64,000 nt of DNA from contig CASBPS010000037.1 of assembly GCA_949126835.1 (NCBI GenBank), positions 62,001 through 126,000 on the forward strand. The letters run 5' to 3'. Source of the stretch: Anisus vortex (lineage: Eukaryota; Mollusca; Gastropoda; Planorbidae). This document shows positions 43,253 through 55,681 of this stretch, piece by piece. Position 1 is the stretch's first letter. Every line of letters begins with the position of its first letter. A program made the translations under genes and the position numbers. The notes below the pieces were generated by a model. It worked only from the letters and a program-made list of their open reading frames with translations. It had not been told where the DNA came from and ran no database searches.

Positions 43253-45526
43253 TGTTCGCTATATGCACCTAAGCCGTTGGACTAATCGGGACAAAAATTA
43301 AATGTATAAATCGGAAATGTACTCCAAAAGATAATTTTATTTTTTGACTTATAATCATGAATGTGTTCATTTAAAACATTCAAAATGTTAGATCCAGCCA
43401 TGCAAATTAAATATAACCGTATATAGCAAATGGCCATTTCCTTTCATTACTATGTTGAACGCGATATTTTGTATGTTGAACGCGAGGGTCTTTTAGGGTT
43501 TCCCCAATTATGCTGTTGTTTTTTAATGTGGCGAGACCTTTTTTTATAAGTTACGCACCGCAATTTGGCTTGGAGAGTTTAAATTGTTTACTTTTAAAAA
43601 TAATGTCTATTAATTTTTTTTATTTTTTCATTATTGATGTTTGCATTATCCTTTTAAGTAAAAAGTAACCAAATGTTTTAATTATTGAATTAATGGATTT
43701 ACGTCACTATTGAGAATATCCTTTAATAGGCGACTGTATACACTCTATAAATTAAATGATACGAATGATAAAAAAACAACTTAGGCCTATTGTTACGTCT
43801 TGTCTTCTCTATTGAACTTATATTATCACATAGAGGTATTCTTCTATTCAACCACGGCTAGCTTTTTTACTCTCAGAGTGCGTAACAGTAAATCAAATGA
43901 TAACTCGCAAGGTAGTCAACAACAACTGAAACTTTAATCACCAAATAATATACAAGGATGCGACGTATATAACAGTACTACCAACGGCCACACAATTAAA
44001 CTATTAAAACCGTTATCTATCTAAACACAACCTGCCTCAACAAGCTACCAGCCTATTCTCTCTACCGTTGCTATCTCACATAACCCAAAACATGTGTACC
44101 CCCAAAACAACTGACGTCATCATTATTGCGTTCACAATGGGCAGTCTCTTGCGCACCAATTAATATATCCACATTTACGCTACACCTTTAAATGATTACT
44201 TTCTAATACCGGGAACAATAAGCTTGACAGCAACAATTATAAAATAAAAACTAAATACCGAAAGAAACATTCTCAGTACTGTTTTATTGATACAATAAGC
44301 AAGAACAAAAATTAAATACAGAAAAAATCTTTCTCAATTTAGTTTTTACTGCCTTGAAATATTATTTTCTATTTTTTTTTTTAAATTATTTACCTTTTTT
44401 TATTGTTATGTATTTATTTTTTTTTTTCTTTAGATAGTATAATTTAATAGGATGGATAAAAGAGCTATAGAAATGCCCATTCTTTTTCTTCTTCTTCTTC
44501 TTCTTCTTATATTATTGTTAATTTAATATTATTAATAACAAGGCAAGTCAACACAACTGTTCGCTACATTTTAATATCGAATTTAAAAGTCTCTTAAGTC
44601 TCTTTCGGCTCTTGTGTCCAGGGCGTAACGCTTAGGATTGAGCAATCTCTGTCCAGGCTCCAGCCACCCAACGACACGCCGTGTAATGGGGAAGGTTTTC
44701 ACAGCCCAGCGATCGTTCACTGCGGTTCTCCAAAGGATCATTATCGAGGTGGCTCGCCAGTATAGCTGCACTGTCACCCGGTAGCATAAATCCTAAAGGC
44801 CTACTATAGGTACATGCATCCAGGCACCGGGTGGTTCTTGAGACGGCATTGCAGCGTCCATTGCTTCCTCCCCACCGAGACCAGTGGCCTCTCGGCAGTG
44901 TAATGGACCTCGGACCCGCTGCGGGGGCTGTGCCCCGTGCGTTCGTCCGCCAGTGTATTCTTAATGGGAATGTATCGGCGGTTTACACACTACGCCAGTC
45001 CTTGAGGCCACAATTATTATGCGTATGCCAGGGTCAGGTCGAACAGAAACAATTAAAAATAACAAAAACTAAATACCGAAAGAAACATCTTCAACACTGT
45101 TTTATTAATACAATAAGCAAGAACAAAAATTAAATACCGAAAAAAATCGTTCTCACTTTAGTTTTTATGGTATTGAAATATTATTTTCTACGCTTTTTTT
45201 TTATTATTTACCTTTTTATTGTTTGGTATTGTGGGTTTTTTTTCTTTTAGATAGTATATTATGGTTAATTTAATAGTCTATTATTAATAACAAGACAAGT
45301 CAACACAACTGCTTGCTACGTTTTAATACCAGAAGCTTGACAGTAACAATTCTTATGCATATGCCAGGGTCAGGGCGACCAGAAACAAATTGACAAAGCA
45401 CAAATACTAAATACCGAAAAGAAACGTTCATTGTCTTTATTGTAATATAGTCTCTTTTCTTTATCTCTTAACAAAACACATTGTAGTCATTCGTTTCTCC
45501 GTCATTTTGACGGGCATAACCACTAG
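43167..45526 (+). mobile_element. Helitron copy B, non-autonomous, complete ends, with a nested solo LTR
   Basis: It begins A|TCATCAACATATATAATTGC and has a (TA)n tract at 43207-43250. It ends with hairpin CCGTCATTTTGACGG (45499-45513), nine bases, CTAG (45523-45526) and then T. This is the full Helitron pattern: TC start, 3' hairpin, CTRR, insertion between A and T. A GC-rich module lies at 44590-45010. A solo LTR at 43791-44184 interrupts it. It encodes no Rep or helicase. Confidence 0.88.
43791..44184. mobile_element. Solo LTR (family 4), 394 bp, nested in Helitron B
   Basis: TGTTACGTCTTGTC...TTTACGCTACA (TG...CA), flanked by CCTAT (43786-43790) and CCTTT (44185-44189). The other Helitron copies carry the uninterrupted TAGGCCTATAAATGATT at the matching place (56394), proving an insertion. 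No coding. Confidence 0.85.
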
Positions 45527-45694
45527 TATATATATATTAATGAAAGTAAAATGGGATTACATAACTGACGCATGAAATCAGAAATTAAAATTAGCCTACT
45601 GAAAAACAGAACCGATAATAATTTAGTATAATCTAAACATGCATTTACTAGTAGGCCTATTAGTAGTACTCCGGTAGGACCAAGTTGATTAATA

Positions 45695-45905
45695 AAGTCG
45701 GTGTATAAGCGTTCACCATTTTCTGTGGCCAGGGCTTACAAGAAGATTGTGAGGCCAGCACAACACCCAGACGCGTTTACTTTGTCTAGTTACTGACTGG
45801 TACCCATCAGAGTTGGGTAGCCTCCTGGACACACTACAGACACAGGATTTGAGACTAGGACCTTCGGTACGCTAGTCTAAAGCGTTGCCGCTCGGCCACC
45901 GTGAC
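45695..45905 (-). repeat. tRNA-derived SINE (family 1)
   Basis: Minus-strand copy with the GGTGGCCGAGCGGCAACGC head, the GGGTACCAGTC-like and TACCCAACTCTGATGGGTAC body blocks, and the GTGCTGGCCTCAC block; more diverged than the 21950 copy. Confidence 0.75.
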
Positions 45906-48004
45906 CAACAGAGCAACAATGTGTCAAACACGTAAACTATTGTTCAAAGTGTATTTAGTATCAAAATGCTAAGACCATCATTCAAACATACAATTTGACT
46001 TAACTTTGAAGTATAAAAGGCGCATCAGCACTTCAAGGTGTGTGTATTTTTGAAGGAAAAATTAAATCTCTTAGCCATTCGAGATGTGTAATTACCCGGT
46101 GACAAAAATACGTACGTCACAAGTTTGAAAGGCGTGTCGGAAAGGTCCTATTGCCACGTATTATGAATCATTACCCGGTTTTTATTTGTAAACAAAATGG
46201 TTGAATACGGGCTTAGTTTACTATCTGCTCAATTCTGGAAACGTCACTCCCGTTATGGGACTCATTTGATAACCTTAGCAATTTCAAATTTCTTATCATT
46301 TAATTTTATTTTTTTATACTTATATCTAAAAATGTGAACAAGTTTTACAAGAATAACTTATGTTTCAGCCAAATGTGTAATAGTAGTCTTTTTTTTACCA
46401 TCTACGATTCTTTGCAGAGTGACTATTAGTGACGGAAAATGTAGCAAAATTAATTGCATGCACTGCTGAGTTCCAGTATTTTTACAAAGAAATGTGCACT
46501 GTATAGACGTAATTGTATAGCTTTATTTAGTCAACCTAGGCCTATACAATAGTGGGCATTCAAACCATTCAGCAATAGTGGTGGTAGTCATGTGTAAGTA
46601 TATGCCAATGTAAGCCTGCAACTAAATCAGACATCAATAAGCTTATAATAGGTAAAAAAAAACTAAAGTCATAACGAAATCACAACATAAGCAATAGGGA
46701 CTACGCCAAAATAAAAAATATCACGTATTATTTCGTTGATCTAGAATCTAGACATATTATATAAAAATACAAATGTTTAAAATGGGTCAATGATCTCACG
46801 ATAACTATCAACTTCCTTCAAAACATAAATGAACGTCCACTAATATATAAATATAGATAGATAGATAGATTCACATTAAAGGAATAAAGGAATGTATAAA
46901 CTAAGTGCATGTAAAAGTAAACACATGAGTACTTTTAGACGTGTGCAGAAGTAGTCTGAAGAAAAAATAAGTATAACATATCAATGTTATACGTGTGTAG
47001 TTATTGTGCGTTTGCAATCTGGACAAATTGTCAATTAGTAGAGCAAACCAATCATATTCGAAATGCGGATTCTTAGTCTGTTAGACCCATCACCCCGGAT
47101 TGTCCTACAGATTAGAAAACGACGTATTCGTCTTCACGAGTGTAAGATATGGCCTTTCGCAGATGGCCGACTACTAGACTGAGTCAGATTGATAGAGTTG
47201 TGTCCCTTCCCGACTCGCCTTTTATTCATTTTCTCGGTGCTAAAGAAGTCAGTGGCTCATATCATTTATCACAACACAAAAGATAGACTTTGACAGTCTC
47301 AGACAGGCAAATACAGCGGTCCATTCTTTTGTCATCGGCTTCCCCTCATGAATTATAGAGGAGATTTGGGACCAAAAACATTTTATTCGCTTAACTAGCC
47401 ATCGGGAAAATTATTTAGCGGGCTTATCATTAATAGCGCAGACCAATTAATATTCGGTTAATTAGTTCAATAATGAATCCGTCTGATCATTGAAGAATTC
47501 GACGGGATAGTTTGCTGCACTATTTGAATCTTTTGTGTATGCTATCGTGTGTCTTTCTTAGTTGAAACGGGTGGTGGGGGAAGGATTCTCACAGACAGGG
47601 TCCATAGCTTTAGCCTCAACTGCCCTATACGCGTATAAATAGTTGACTTTTTAAGCAAGGCCATTGATCATCTTAGCATTGGAAAGGCTTCAGGTGACAA
47701 TGGCATCCCTGGCTTCAAGAATGACGTTGTGTAAGTACGGGGAAATATCAACATTTTCATTTACCAAGATTAGATTTCAACATGAGATCACAATTGAAGA
47801 TTCAACGCGCTATCGCTAAGCCACTTTGCGCCACAATATTTACACAAGTAATAGCGTAATGCATCCAAAACAGCAATCAAAAGAATTTAATAAGAAATTA
47901 TGTTTTGGTCGTGTTTTTAAGAGAGACTGAAATAGATCAAGCAAGCTAGGGAGAAAGAGAGATAATTCTATAGTTTGGGCTTATGCATATTTTTTTAAAG
48001 ACGG
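45906..48004. other. No recognised gene; one tiny LINE scrap
   Basis: Mostly AT-rich and unique within the window, with a (GATA)n run at 46853-46870. At 47653-47720 the sequence encodes SKAIDHLSIGKASGDNGIP, nearly the same as the LINE at 51300, a 66-bp fragment of unknown origin. Confidence 0.5.
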
Positions 48005-49298
48005 TGTTACGACCACAATCCCCTTGTGGTCAGAGTCGTGTAAATATTGTTGTTAATCCTCGTTAGTCCTAGGGTAGACTTTGGTTTATATTATTTATAC
48101 TTTAGCATTACACGTACTCCTTATTGTCCTGGGAAAAAACTCAGGATTTGCGTTCTAACAGTTCCCTTCCTTGACGTTGTGGTTGTAAAGAAATATATAC
48201 TATTATGCTATTGTAAACAATAAAATAGAATAGTAACTTGACAAGGAAGTTTCAATGTAAATGATTCAATCAAGAAAATATTTTATTCAGGTGGTAAATC
48301 CCGTATGTGCCAGTGTGTACAATAAATATACTATATACAGCAATAGTAAAACAGAACCAACAGAAGCGTGAATCTAACAGACTCAAAAGAAACTATCTCG
48401 AAACTCTCTGGCAAACTGTGCGCGAAACGCCTTAAATACGACGAGGAACAGACCCATTAATAGAGCGTTCTCAGAAGGCGGAGCTTAAGTTTTTTTGTGT
48501 AAATTTAGTGACGTATTTGTGTAAATATACAACCCACTTGAGGTACAAACGTAACGTGGTGAAAGTGAAGTACTTCTTTATCATGCAAAATTCACATCTG
48601 AATATTGGCTATCCTACTCAAAAATAAGGAGGTAAATAGTAGTACTGTAGATTAATTGATTAATGTGGTTAGGCTAGGGCCGACTAGACCTATTTACACT
48701 TTCAATTTCACTTTATAGGCCTACACTTTTAATGTTTCGTAGGCTAGGCTACGATGTCAAGCGATATTGTTGGTAAATAGGCTATCTAGTCAAGTAACTA
48801 TTAGGCTCACATCCTCTATGATCTATGTCTATGATAATAATAAAATAGCCTATTTTATTTAACATACATAATACAGCTTAAATCTCAATAAGACTTAAAA
48901 CACAACACATCATTTAAAAAAAGCTCGAGCCTATATGAAACTTTATTAATACAGCGGCCATATTTAATTGTACACCATTACTCAAAGTAAACACAAATCA
49001 CGTGCTTTTTGTCACGGGATTGCAAACGCCCTATAGAGGAATAGAAATGTTGGTACCATTTACTTTAGCCTATAATAAAAACGATAGTCTAACATGATCT
49101 CCCCAGTACGTAATACTAAACTATTCCAGAATTTACAGACGCTACAAGAGTAGATTTCTTAGAATTTTAGCAGTCATTATTAAACAGACAAAATGACAAC
49201 CATAAAAGGAAATGGAAATCCTAGTCCCGCCTACAAAACTTGCGTTGGGGAGAGAGAAGATAAGCAATGTGTGTTCCAGTATTGGGCAATATGTAACA
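48005..49298 (-). mobile_element. Solo LTR (family 3), 1294 bp, with 4-bp target duplication
   Basis: On the minus strand it starts TGTTACATATTGCCC and ends ...GTGGTCGTAACA. It is flanked by ACGG at 48001-48004 and 49299-49302. A TATTTAAGGC promoter-like box is on the minus strand near 48435. It carries about 600 bp in its U3-like part that the copies at 6963 and 49741 lack. Confidence 0.85.
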
Positions 49299-49302
49299 AC
49301 GG

Positions 49303-49574
49303 CTATACATACTCTCAAAACAATTTTTGTCATTTTAAAATGAGGATGATAACGTGCGCACTTTGGACTGCGCATTAAAACTGAGTTTTCACGCTCTGGA
49401 CAGACTGAAACACATATTTCTACTGGAATGTATATATTATATTCTTGTTCAGTATAAAACTGTGTTATTGAGCTGCTCCCTGATCTCTGGGCAATTAATA
49501 TGGCATGTTTTTAAGCGTGTTTTCCCCTTTCTCATGGAGTGGTAAAGATTCCTTAATGTAATTTTTTATATATT
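49303..49574. other. Short unassigned stretch
   Basis: No gene recognised; it separates the solo LTR from the inverted end of the LINE. Confidence 0.4.
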
Positions 49575-49740
49575 TTTTTCTTGCGACCAGTGAGTGGTTT
49601 GTGTCGCAGTCAGCACTGAGGTAGCTAGGTGATCGGAGTACACTGGCCAGTTCTGAGCGACTGGTGATAATGAGATCAAGCTGGTGCCAGTGCTAGACGC
49701 GATGGTGTCTCCTTGACACTTTGTGGATGTCTTTGCATTT
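49575..49740 (-). pseudogene. LINE endonuclease C-terminal part, inverted
   Basis: Minus strand: KVSRRHHRV, a stop, then HWHQLDLIITSRSELASVLR and SADCDTNHSLVA. This is the end of the apurinic endonuclease domain of LINE ORF2 (HPRS-x-HWHQLDL...SADCDTDHSLV) with the terminal Asp-His pair replaced by Asn-His. It joins the next endonuclease piece at 50344 once the LTR at 49741-50343 is set aside. Confidence 0.85.
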
Positions 49741-50343
49741 TGTCATATATTAATATCTCTCTCTCAACGCAAGTTTTGTGGGAGGTACTAAGCCTAGACT
49801 ATTCTAGTAATCCACACTTGTGCCGACCTTAAATTCTCGGAATAGCTAGGAATAGTTTATTACTTTACGTACAGGGGAGTTCATGTTAAAACTATCATTT
49901 TTATTACTCCGCGAGTATTTAAGGCTAGGCGCCCAGCTAGGCAGTCAGAGTTTTTTGTTGATAATTTCTTTTGAGTCTGTTATGGACGCTTGTGTTGGTA
50001 CTATTTTATTATTGCTGTAAATACTACATTTATTGTACATACTTGCAAATATGGAAGTTATTACCTGAATTAAATTATCAACAACATTTACACTGAAGCT
50101 TCCTCGTCAAGTTACTATTCTATTTTATTGTTTACTATAATATATTTATTTATTTATTTACAACTACAACGTCAAGGAAAGGAACTGTTAGAACGCAAAC
50201 CCTGAGTTTGTGCCCAGGACAATAAGGAGAGTTCGTGTAATACTGAAATATAAAAAATAATAACCAAAGTCTACCCTAGGACGAACGAGAATTATTAACA
50301 ACATTTACACGGTTCTAACCACAAGGGGATTGTGGTCGTAACT
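49741..50343 (+). mobile_element. Solo LTR (family 3), 603 bp, inserted in the LINE endonuclease
   Basis: It starts TGTCATATATTAATATC and ends ...GTGGTCGTAACT (last A changed). ATTT occurs on both sides (49737-49740, 50344-50347). TATTTAAGGCTAGGCGCCCA at about 49916 is promoter-like. Removing it restores a continuous endonuclease frame on the other strand. Confidence 0.88.
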
Positions 50344-50690
50344 ATTTGAAGAAGGTATTAATTACACACAGGTTATGACCATTGTCATTTATTTTGCCAA
50401 TGCCGTGTGTACCAATAGTTGTAGACCAGGCTTTCTGATCCGCGCCTACCGAATCCAGAGTTTCATAAAAATGGTATTTTGTTTCTACTGAAGAGCTGCG
50501 AATTGGGGCGTACAGGCTGGTGATGTGCGCTGCACCCACGGATGTTAATAGTTTGATGCCTAGTATCCTCTCAGTGCCATGTGCCACTTGCTCAATATAT
50601 GTCGTTAGTGAGTTTTTAATGGCAAAGCCAGCACCTTGGTCTGTCTGAGGGCAGTCCCTGCCAGATGAACGTATTGTTATAACAAGCTTG
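50344..50690 (-). pseudogene. LINE endonuclease N-terminal/central part, inverted
   Basis: Minus strand: DCPQTDQGAGFAIKNSL, GIKLLTSVGAAHITSLYAP, HGIGKINDNGHNLCVINTFF. These match the endonuclease strands ending in ...GHHG-x-G-x-MNDNG-x-L...TNTFF. The orientation is opposite to the polymerase that starts at 50691, which suggests twin priming. Confidence 0.88.
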
Positions 50691-53020
50691 CTTCAGCCCT
50701 CACAGATCTTACCTCGCAGAAAGACGTCTCCAAGCCCCATGATGCAAGAAAGAATGTACCAGAACATATCGATGCCACATGGCTTCATCTTCGCAAAACC
50801 ATTTACAACACATCCATTGCCATCCTTGGGAAGAAGGAAAGGAGCAGTGCCGACTGGTTTGAAGCCCACTGGGAGAAAATGGAGCCTGTGACGGAGGCAA
50901 AGAGAAAAACCCTATTGGCCTACAAAGCTTCCCCAGGACCTGCTACGTTGCAAAAATTCAGCAAAGCCAGGAACATAGCCCGTAAGACCGCACGCTTCTG
51001 CGCCAACACATACTGGGTTGATCTGTGCAGAAGTATTCAATCTGTTGCTGATCAGGGATATGCAAAAAAAATGTAGGAAGGCATGAAAATGGCCACTGGA
51101 CCCCTAATCTCAAAGTCTGCTCCACTCAAGTTGAAGACAGGAGAGGTGATCACTGAACCAGACAAGCAGATGCAGCGCTGGATCGAGTATTACTTGGATC
51201 TCTACGCAATACAGAATGTTGTCTTTGACTTTGCCCTAAATAGAGTTCCAGCTTTACTAGTGCTAGATCAACTCGATGCCTTGCCCTCAATAGAGGAGCT
51301 CAGCAAGGCCATTGATCATCTTAGCATTGGAAAGGCTCTAGGTGACGATGGCATCCCTTCAGAAGTCCTCAAGTGTAGTAAGCCAGCATTACTAAAGCCT
51401 CTGCACGACCTCATCTGCGATTGTAGGGAACGTGGACACATCCCACAAGACATGCGTGATGCCAAGATAGTAACCGTCTACAAAAATAAGGGTGACCGTA
51501 GCGATTGTAATGACTATCGAGGCATATCTCTACTCAGTATTGTGGGAAAGGCCTTTGAAAGAGTGGTACTGGCACGCCTGCAAACTCTGGCACAAAACGT
51601 CTACCAAGAATCTCAATGCCGCTTTCTGGCTGGACGATCAACCATGGATATGGTTTTCTCTCTCCGCTAGCTACAAGAAAAATGCCGGGAACAGCAGAAG
51701 GCCCTTAACATTGCATACATTGACTTGACTAAGGCATTTTACTTAGTTAGCCGCACTGGACTTTTTATCATACTGGGAAAGATTGGATGTCTGCCCCGGC
51801 TACTAAGTATTATTGAGGCTTTCCATAACAACATGTACAGCACAGTACTCTTCGATGGCGCCACCTCAGAACCATTCCCAGTGTGTACCGGGGTCAAACA
51901 GGGCTGCGTCCTGGCACCAATCCTCTTTGGTATCTTCTTCTCAGTACTCCTCCGATATACTTTCGCGAGAACTGCTCCGAGGGTGTGAACATAATTACTA
52001 GGGCCGATGGAAATCTCTATAACATAGCCCGGCTCCGTGCAAAGAGCAAGGTGGAAACCGTGTTAATCCGAGAATTGCTATTCGCTGATGATGCAGTTCT
52101 TGTTTCACATACAAAAGAAGGGCCCCAACATCTGGTCAGTAGATTCTCAAAGGCGTGCAAAGAATTTGGCCTAACAATGAGCCTACAAATGACCAATATT
52201 ATGAGGCAAGGTACAGACTGCCATCCAGCAATCTCCATTGAGGGAAACACTTTGGATGTTGTGGAGAACTACACTTACCTGGGCAGCAGGATCTCAAGCT
52301 CACTGTCCCTGGAAAAAGATATACAAAACAGAATCGACAAGGCAATTTCCTTAATGGTAAGGTTCAACCAAAGAATATGGGATAGTGCCCAACTGACTGA
52401 CAGAACAAAAATATCTGTCTACCAGGCCTATATGCTCAGCACACTCATCTATGGAACCGAGGCCTGGGCTACATACGCTAAGAAAATAAAGCAGCTCAAT
52501 AGTTTTCACCTGCGATGCCTGCGCAGGATACTCCACATCAAATGGCAGGAAAGAGTGTCAAATATGGATATGCTCAGGAGAAGCTATATGCTGAGTATGA
52601 ACACAATCCTGAGTGATTGGCACCTGCGATGGATAGGCCATGTCCACAGGATGTGTGCGTAACGTATCCTAACAGCCCTGCTGTATTGAAAGCTGGCAGC
52701 TGGAACAAGAAAGAGAGGTCACCCTTGACTACGTTTTAAAGACGTCTGCAAAAAAAGACGTGTTACTGGCACGCATTGACCTAAAAACGTGGGAGGGCCT
52801 TGCCGAGGAACGCACCCCCTGGCGGTCCAATGTGCCACAGAAGCCACCATCACAGAAAGGAGCGAAGAGAAGCGAGCCAGGAGTTAGGCGAGGGGCAGAG
52901 GAAAAGGAGAATGCGCCATCGTCCCTTGAGGATGGAAGTATGCTAGACATATAAAACTGTGTATTATACATAAAGAAGCAGACCACAACATCGGGTCCAG
53001 TTTCTGCTCACCCAATGTCA
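50691..53020 (+). pseudogene. LINE reverse transcriptase, long but broken
   Basis: Connector region SALTDLTSQKDVSKP...WFEAHWEKMEP, then LAYKASP, IDHLSIGKALGDDGIPSEVL, IVTVYKNKGDRSDCNDYRGI, AFERVVLARLQ, CRFLAGRSTMDMVFSLR, YIDLTKAFYLV (catalytic D-x-TKAF), GVKQGCVLAPILFGIFFS, LLFADDAVLVSHT (FADD), NYTYLGSRISS, LIYGTEAWAT, and DWHLRWIGHVHRM. A distal frame at 52745-52953 has LLARIDLKTWEGLAEERTPW. Stops at 51076, 51670, 51988 and 52662 plus frameshifts inactivate it. Together with the inverted endonuclease pieces it makes one LINE insertion of about 2.8 kb without the nested LTR. The clade is not resolved; a 62-bp scrap of the same family is at 47653. Confidence 0.88.
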
Positions 53021-53720
53021 CATTTTAAATCCTCCTTCTCCTCCTTGTTTGAGGAACCTGTAACAACTTAGTCAGCAAAACAGCTCGACTTAATAATGCC
53101 ACGACCTTGCCCATACATTCTTAATATACTAGTCAAAGAGCAAATCAGTTAATGATTGTAACTATAACTTCCGAATATAAGATATGCTCTGAAAAAAAAG
53201 AGAGTCCTTATAATTACAAATAATTAAGTAATGTGTTATCCACTGACACTTTTAAAGGTTGTAAACTATATTAACAACAATAGAAAAGTAGGGAAATATC
53301 TAAAAACTGGAGGACCTATCTATTTGTGCATGCTCCATGATCAGCTGAATGGGGTAAATTTGATACACCCCTGACAAAGACTTCTTGTCTTCACTTGAAG
53401 TTTACGTCCTTGGCCCAAAACTCCTGCAGGGAGGCATGGGATAGTCAGCGGCTGGGCAAGAACACAGGTCGTCATGTTGATAGCCCGGCAGGGCCCTCGA
53501 GAGAAAAAAAAGATGCCGGTACGATATCTTTTCTGGGCCCCCACCCCCGCTCCACTTTTTTTTTCTAACACTAGTCATATCTAGATGATTTATTTGTATT
53601 ACATACGTTTGAAAAATCAGGAACCTTTTTAAAATTTTACTATTTTACTATTGAACGAACCGCCATCTTGGATAAAAATGACAACAAATAAACATGTCTT
53701 TACACTAACAATGCGAAGTA
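53021..53720. other. No recognised gene
   Basis: Contains a GC-richer block at 53340-53580 whose minus-strand frame (76 codons) shows no known domain; possibly an uncharacterised repeat. Confidence 0.4.
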
Positions 53721-53723
53721 AAT

Positions 53724-54200
53724 GTGACCGTAGAGGACGAATACGTCTGTGGACATTTTATCTACTTCCCTCCGACAGACCCGTCAACAGTGGCAGTTGG
53801 TAAAGTTGGATGGGTGGCTATCTATATAAAGAAACAATATTGCAATACCAACTGCATTACAACAAAAGAAGAATATGCACACCAGACAAAGAATTATTGT
53901 GCGTCAGCCTCCGGCCATACTACCTACCATACTCCATACGCAACAAGAAATATATCGTCAAGACTTCAGTTAGCCAGAATACAATAGATGCGTACTAATG
54001 AACTTTTTCTTGCATGATAAATTGTGTGATTGTGTGTGCGCTTGTCTATTTTTATAAGTATTTTTCTGTGCTTGTATACAAATAACGAATAATTCTTTTA
54101 TTTTGTTTAAAATATGCTGAGGGACAAAACATCTGTAATCAAGACAAATTTCCATTTGTTTGAATCAATAAAGAAATCTTATCTTATCTTATCTTATCTT
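53724..54200 (+). pseudogene. LINE endonuclease/3' end fragment with (TTATC)n
   Basis: Shifted frames give RRICTPDKELLCVSLRPYYL, matching the CTPDIELL-x-VS-x-RPYYLPRE endonuclease segment. About 200 bp of noncoding sequence with AATAAAG near 54166 leads into (TTATC)n at 54178-54200. The intermediate ORF2 is missing. Confidence 0.6.
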
Positions 54201-54204
54201 AAAA

Positions 54205-54560
54205 GGTCTGTGGACCATTTTGTGAAACTGTCATTAGTGTTAGACCTACCATTTACCATTAGAGTGCATTCATTTCAATCACAGCCTTACAGGTCTATTA
54301 CAAAAATACTTTAATCAAGTACATAGTTCTTAGTTTACATTATTGTAATTGTTCCTCCTCTTTAGTTTTGATCTTGCAAATAATATTACAAAGATGTGTA
54401 AAATTTCTGTCCTCTAGTGTTTCTATGTTTAGTGATTTGACTATTGGTGTTACTCTTGTCACATGTAAATATTCACCAATTGTGTATCTTGTGTAGTCAA
54501 ATGTAAGGTTAGATCTGCTGTGGCAATACAGTTAACACATTTTTTTTTACAGACTCTTCC
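54205..54560 (-). pseudogene. LINE C-terminal fragment, related to 19432-20581
   Basis: Minus strand: TRVTPIVKSLNIETLEDRNF then HLCNIICKI, matching TRVTPLFK-x-LNLETLEDRR of the LINE in Helitron A. Its 3' end abuts the (TTATC)n tract, so two LINE tails face each other at one microsatellite. Confidence 0.75.
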
Positions 54561-55681
54561 CAAAGTACATTTTGTTAAATGACAAAAAAAAAATTGTTTT
54601 AAATTGTCAATACATTTGTCTAAAATTATGATACTTTCAATCTCCTCTCTTGGCTACCGCACAGGAAATCATTAAAGTGTAAAATGATCGACTACCTAGC
54701 TTTGACTGCCGTACTAGTATGCAGCGACATAGATTATTTAGGCCTAGGCTACTAAGCTAACAGGGAGAACTGTAAGCCTGTAAGGCTCATAGGTCTGTAT
54801 TTGTAAGTGTCTATGGAGAAAAATAATAAAAAAGATATCCTAATTGCTATCGAAAATAATAAGGCCCTTTATTACAACTAGAGGCTTCTTTGCATATTTA
54901 ACTAAATGTTCAAGTACACTAGGGGTCGGCAACCTAAGACACGCGTGCCAACTTTCAGTGGCTCGCTGGAGACAACGTATGTCAGCGTAATTAGTGGATG
55001 CTGCAAGGCGAACTACATATGAATCACAGTGGACGTCGACTGTTTTAGTTCAGGAATCTTTGTATGAAAAGCTCCCATCATTGGACTCGCGATCTGTGTT
55101 TTAATCTATTGTTAAGATAGTCAATTGTATAGTCTCTCAAGTCTCTTCGAGAAGAACGTCATACGGAGTATAGGTAAACGCTTGGATAGATTCATTTCTT
55201 GTTTGGAAGCAATTAAGATGTATATTAATGGGAAAAAAATCCATTATTGAATGAAAAGAACTGATTGTTGAAGCCAATTCTTTTTAATGACATGGCGACC
55301 ACGTTTCAATGAGTTAAAATTCCATTTACAAGACTGGGTCCAAAAGCACTTGAAGTATTGGGCCACTGGAATGGATTTGCATTGAAACTGGACATATCTT
55401 TCCGTGAAATCAATTTCAAAACATTTAACTCTTTCCCTAATTTAAGGCTAATTAAGATAGATGAGCATTTTCAGAAGTACACTAGTTATATTAAAAACAA
55501 TTAACTCGTTTGGTATTATTAGCATCAAATTTGGATAATTTAATTGAAGGGAGATAATTAACCCTTTTTCTTTACATTAATATTTCTAATATAATTTTTT
55601 TTTTGTTTCCTTTAAGAAATAAAATGGCTTACAACTCTAGAATGATCAAATTACACAAGATAGTAGAAAATTATATAAATA
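54561..55681. other. No recognised gene
   Basis: AT-rich; a hAT-like AGGGGTCGGCAACC near 54921 has no visible partner. No coding features seen. Confidence 0.45.

Noticed and set aside
44831..45133. 100-codon frame, with a similar frame at 19119-19337
   Set aside because: Both lie in the GC-rich Helitron module and its flank. They are on opposite strands only because the Helitron copies are inverted, and they encode no recognisable domain.
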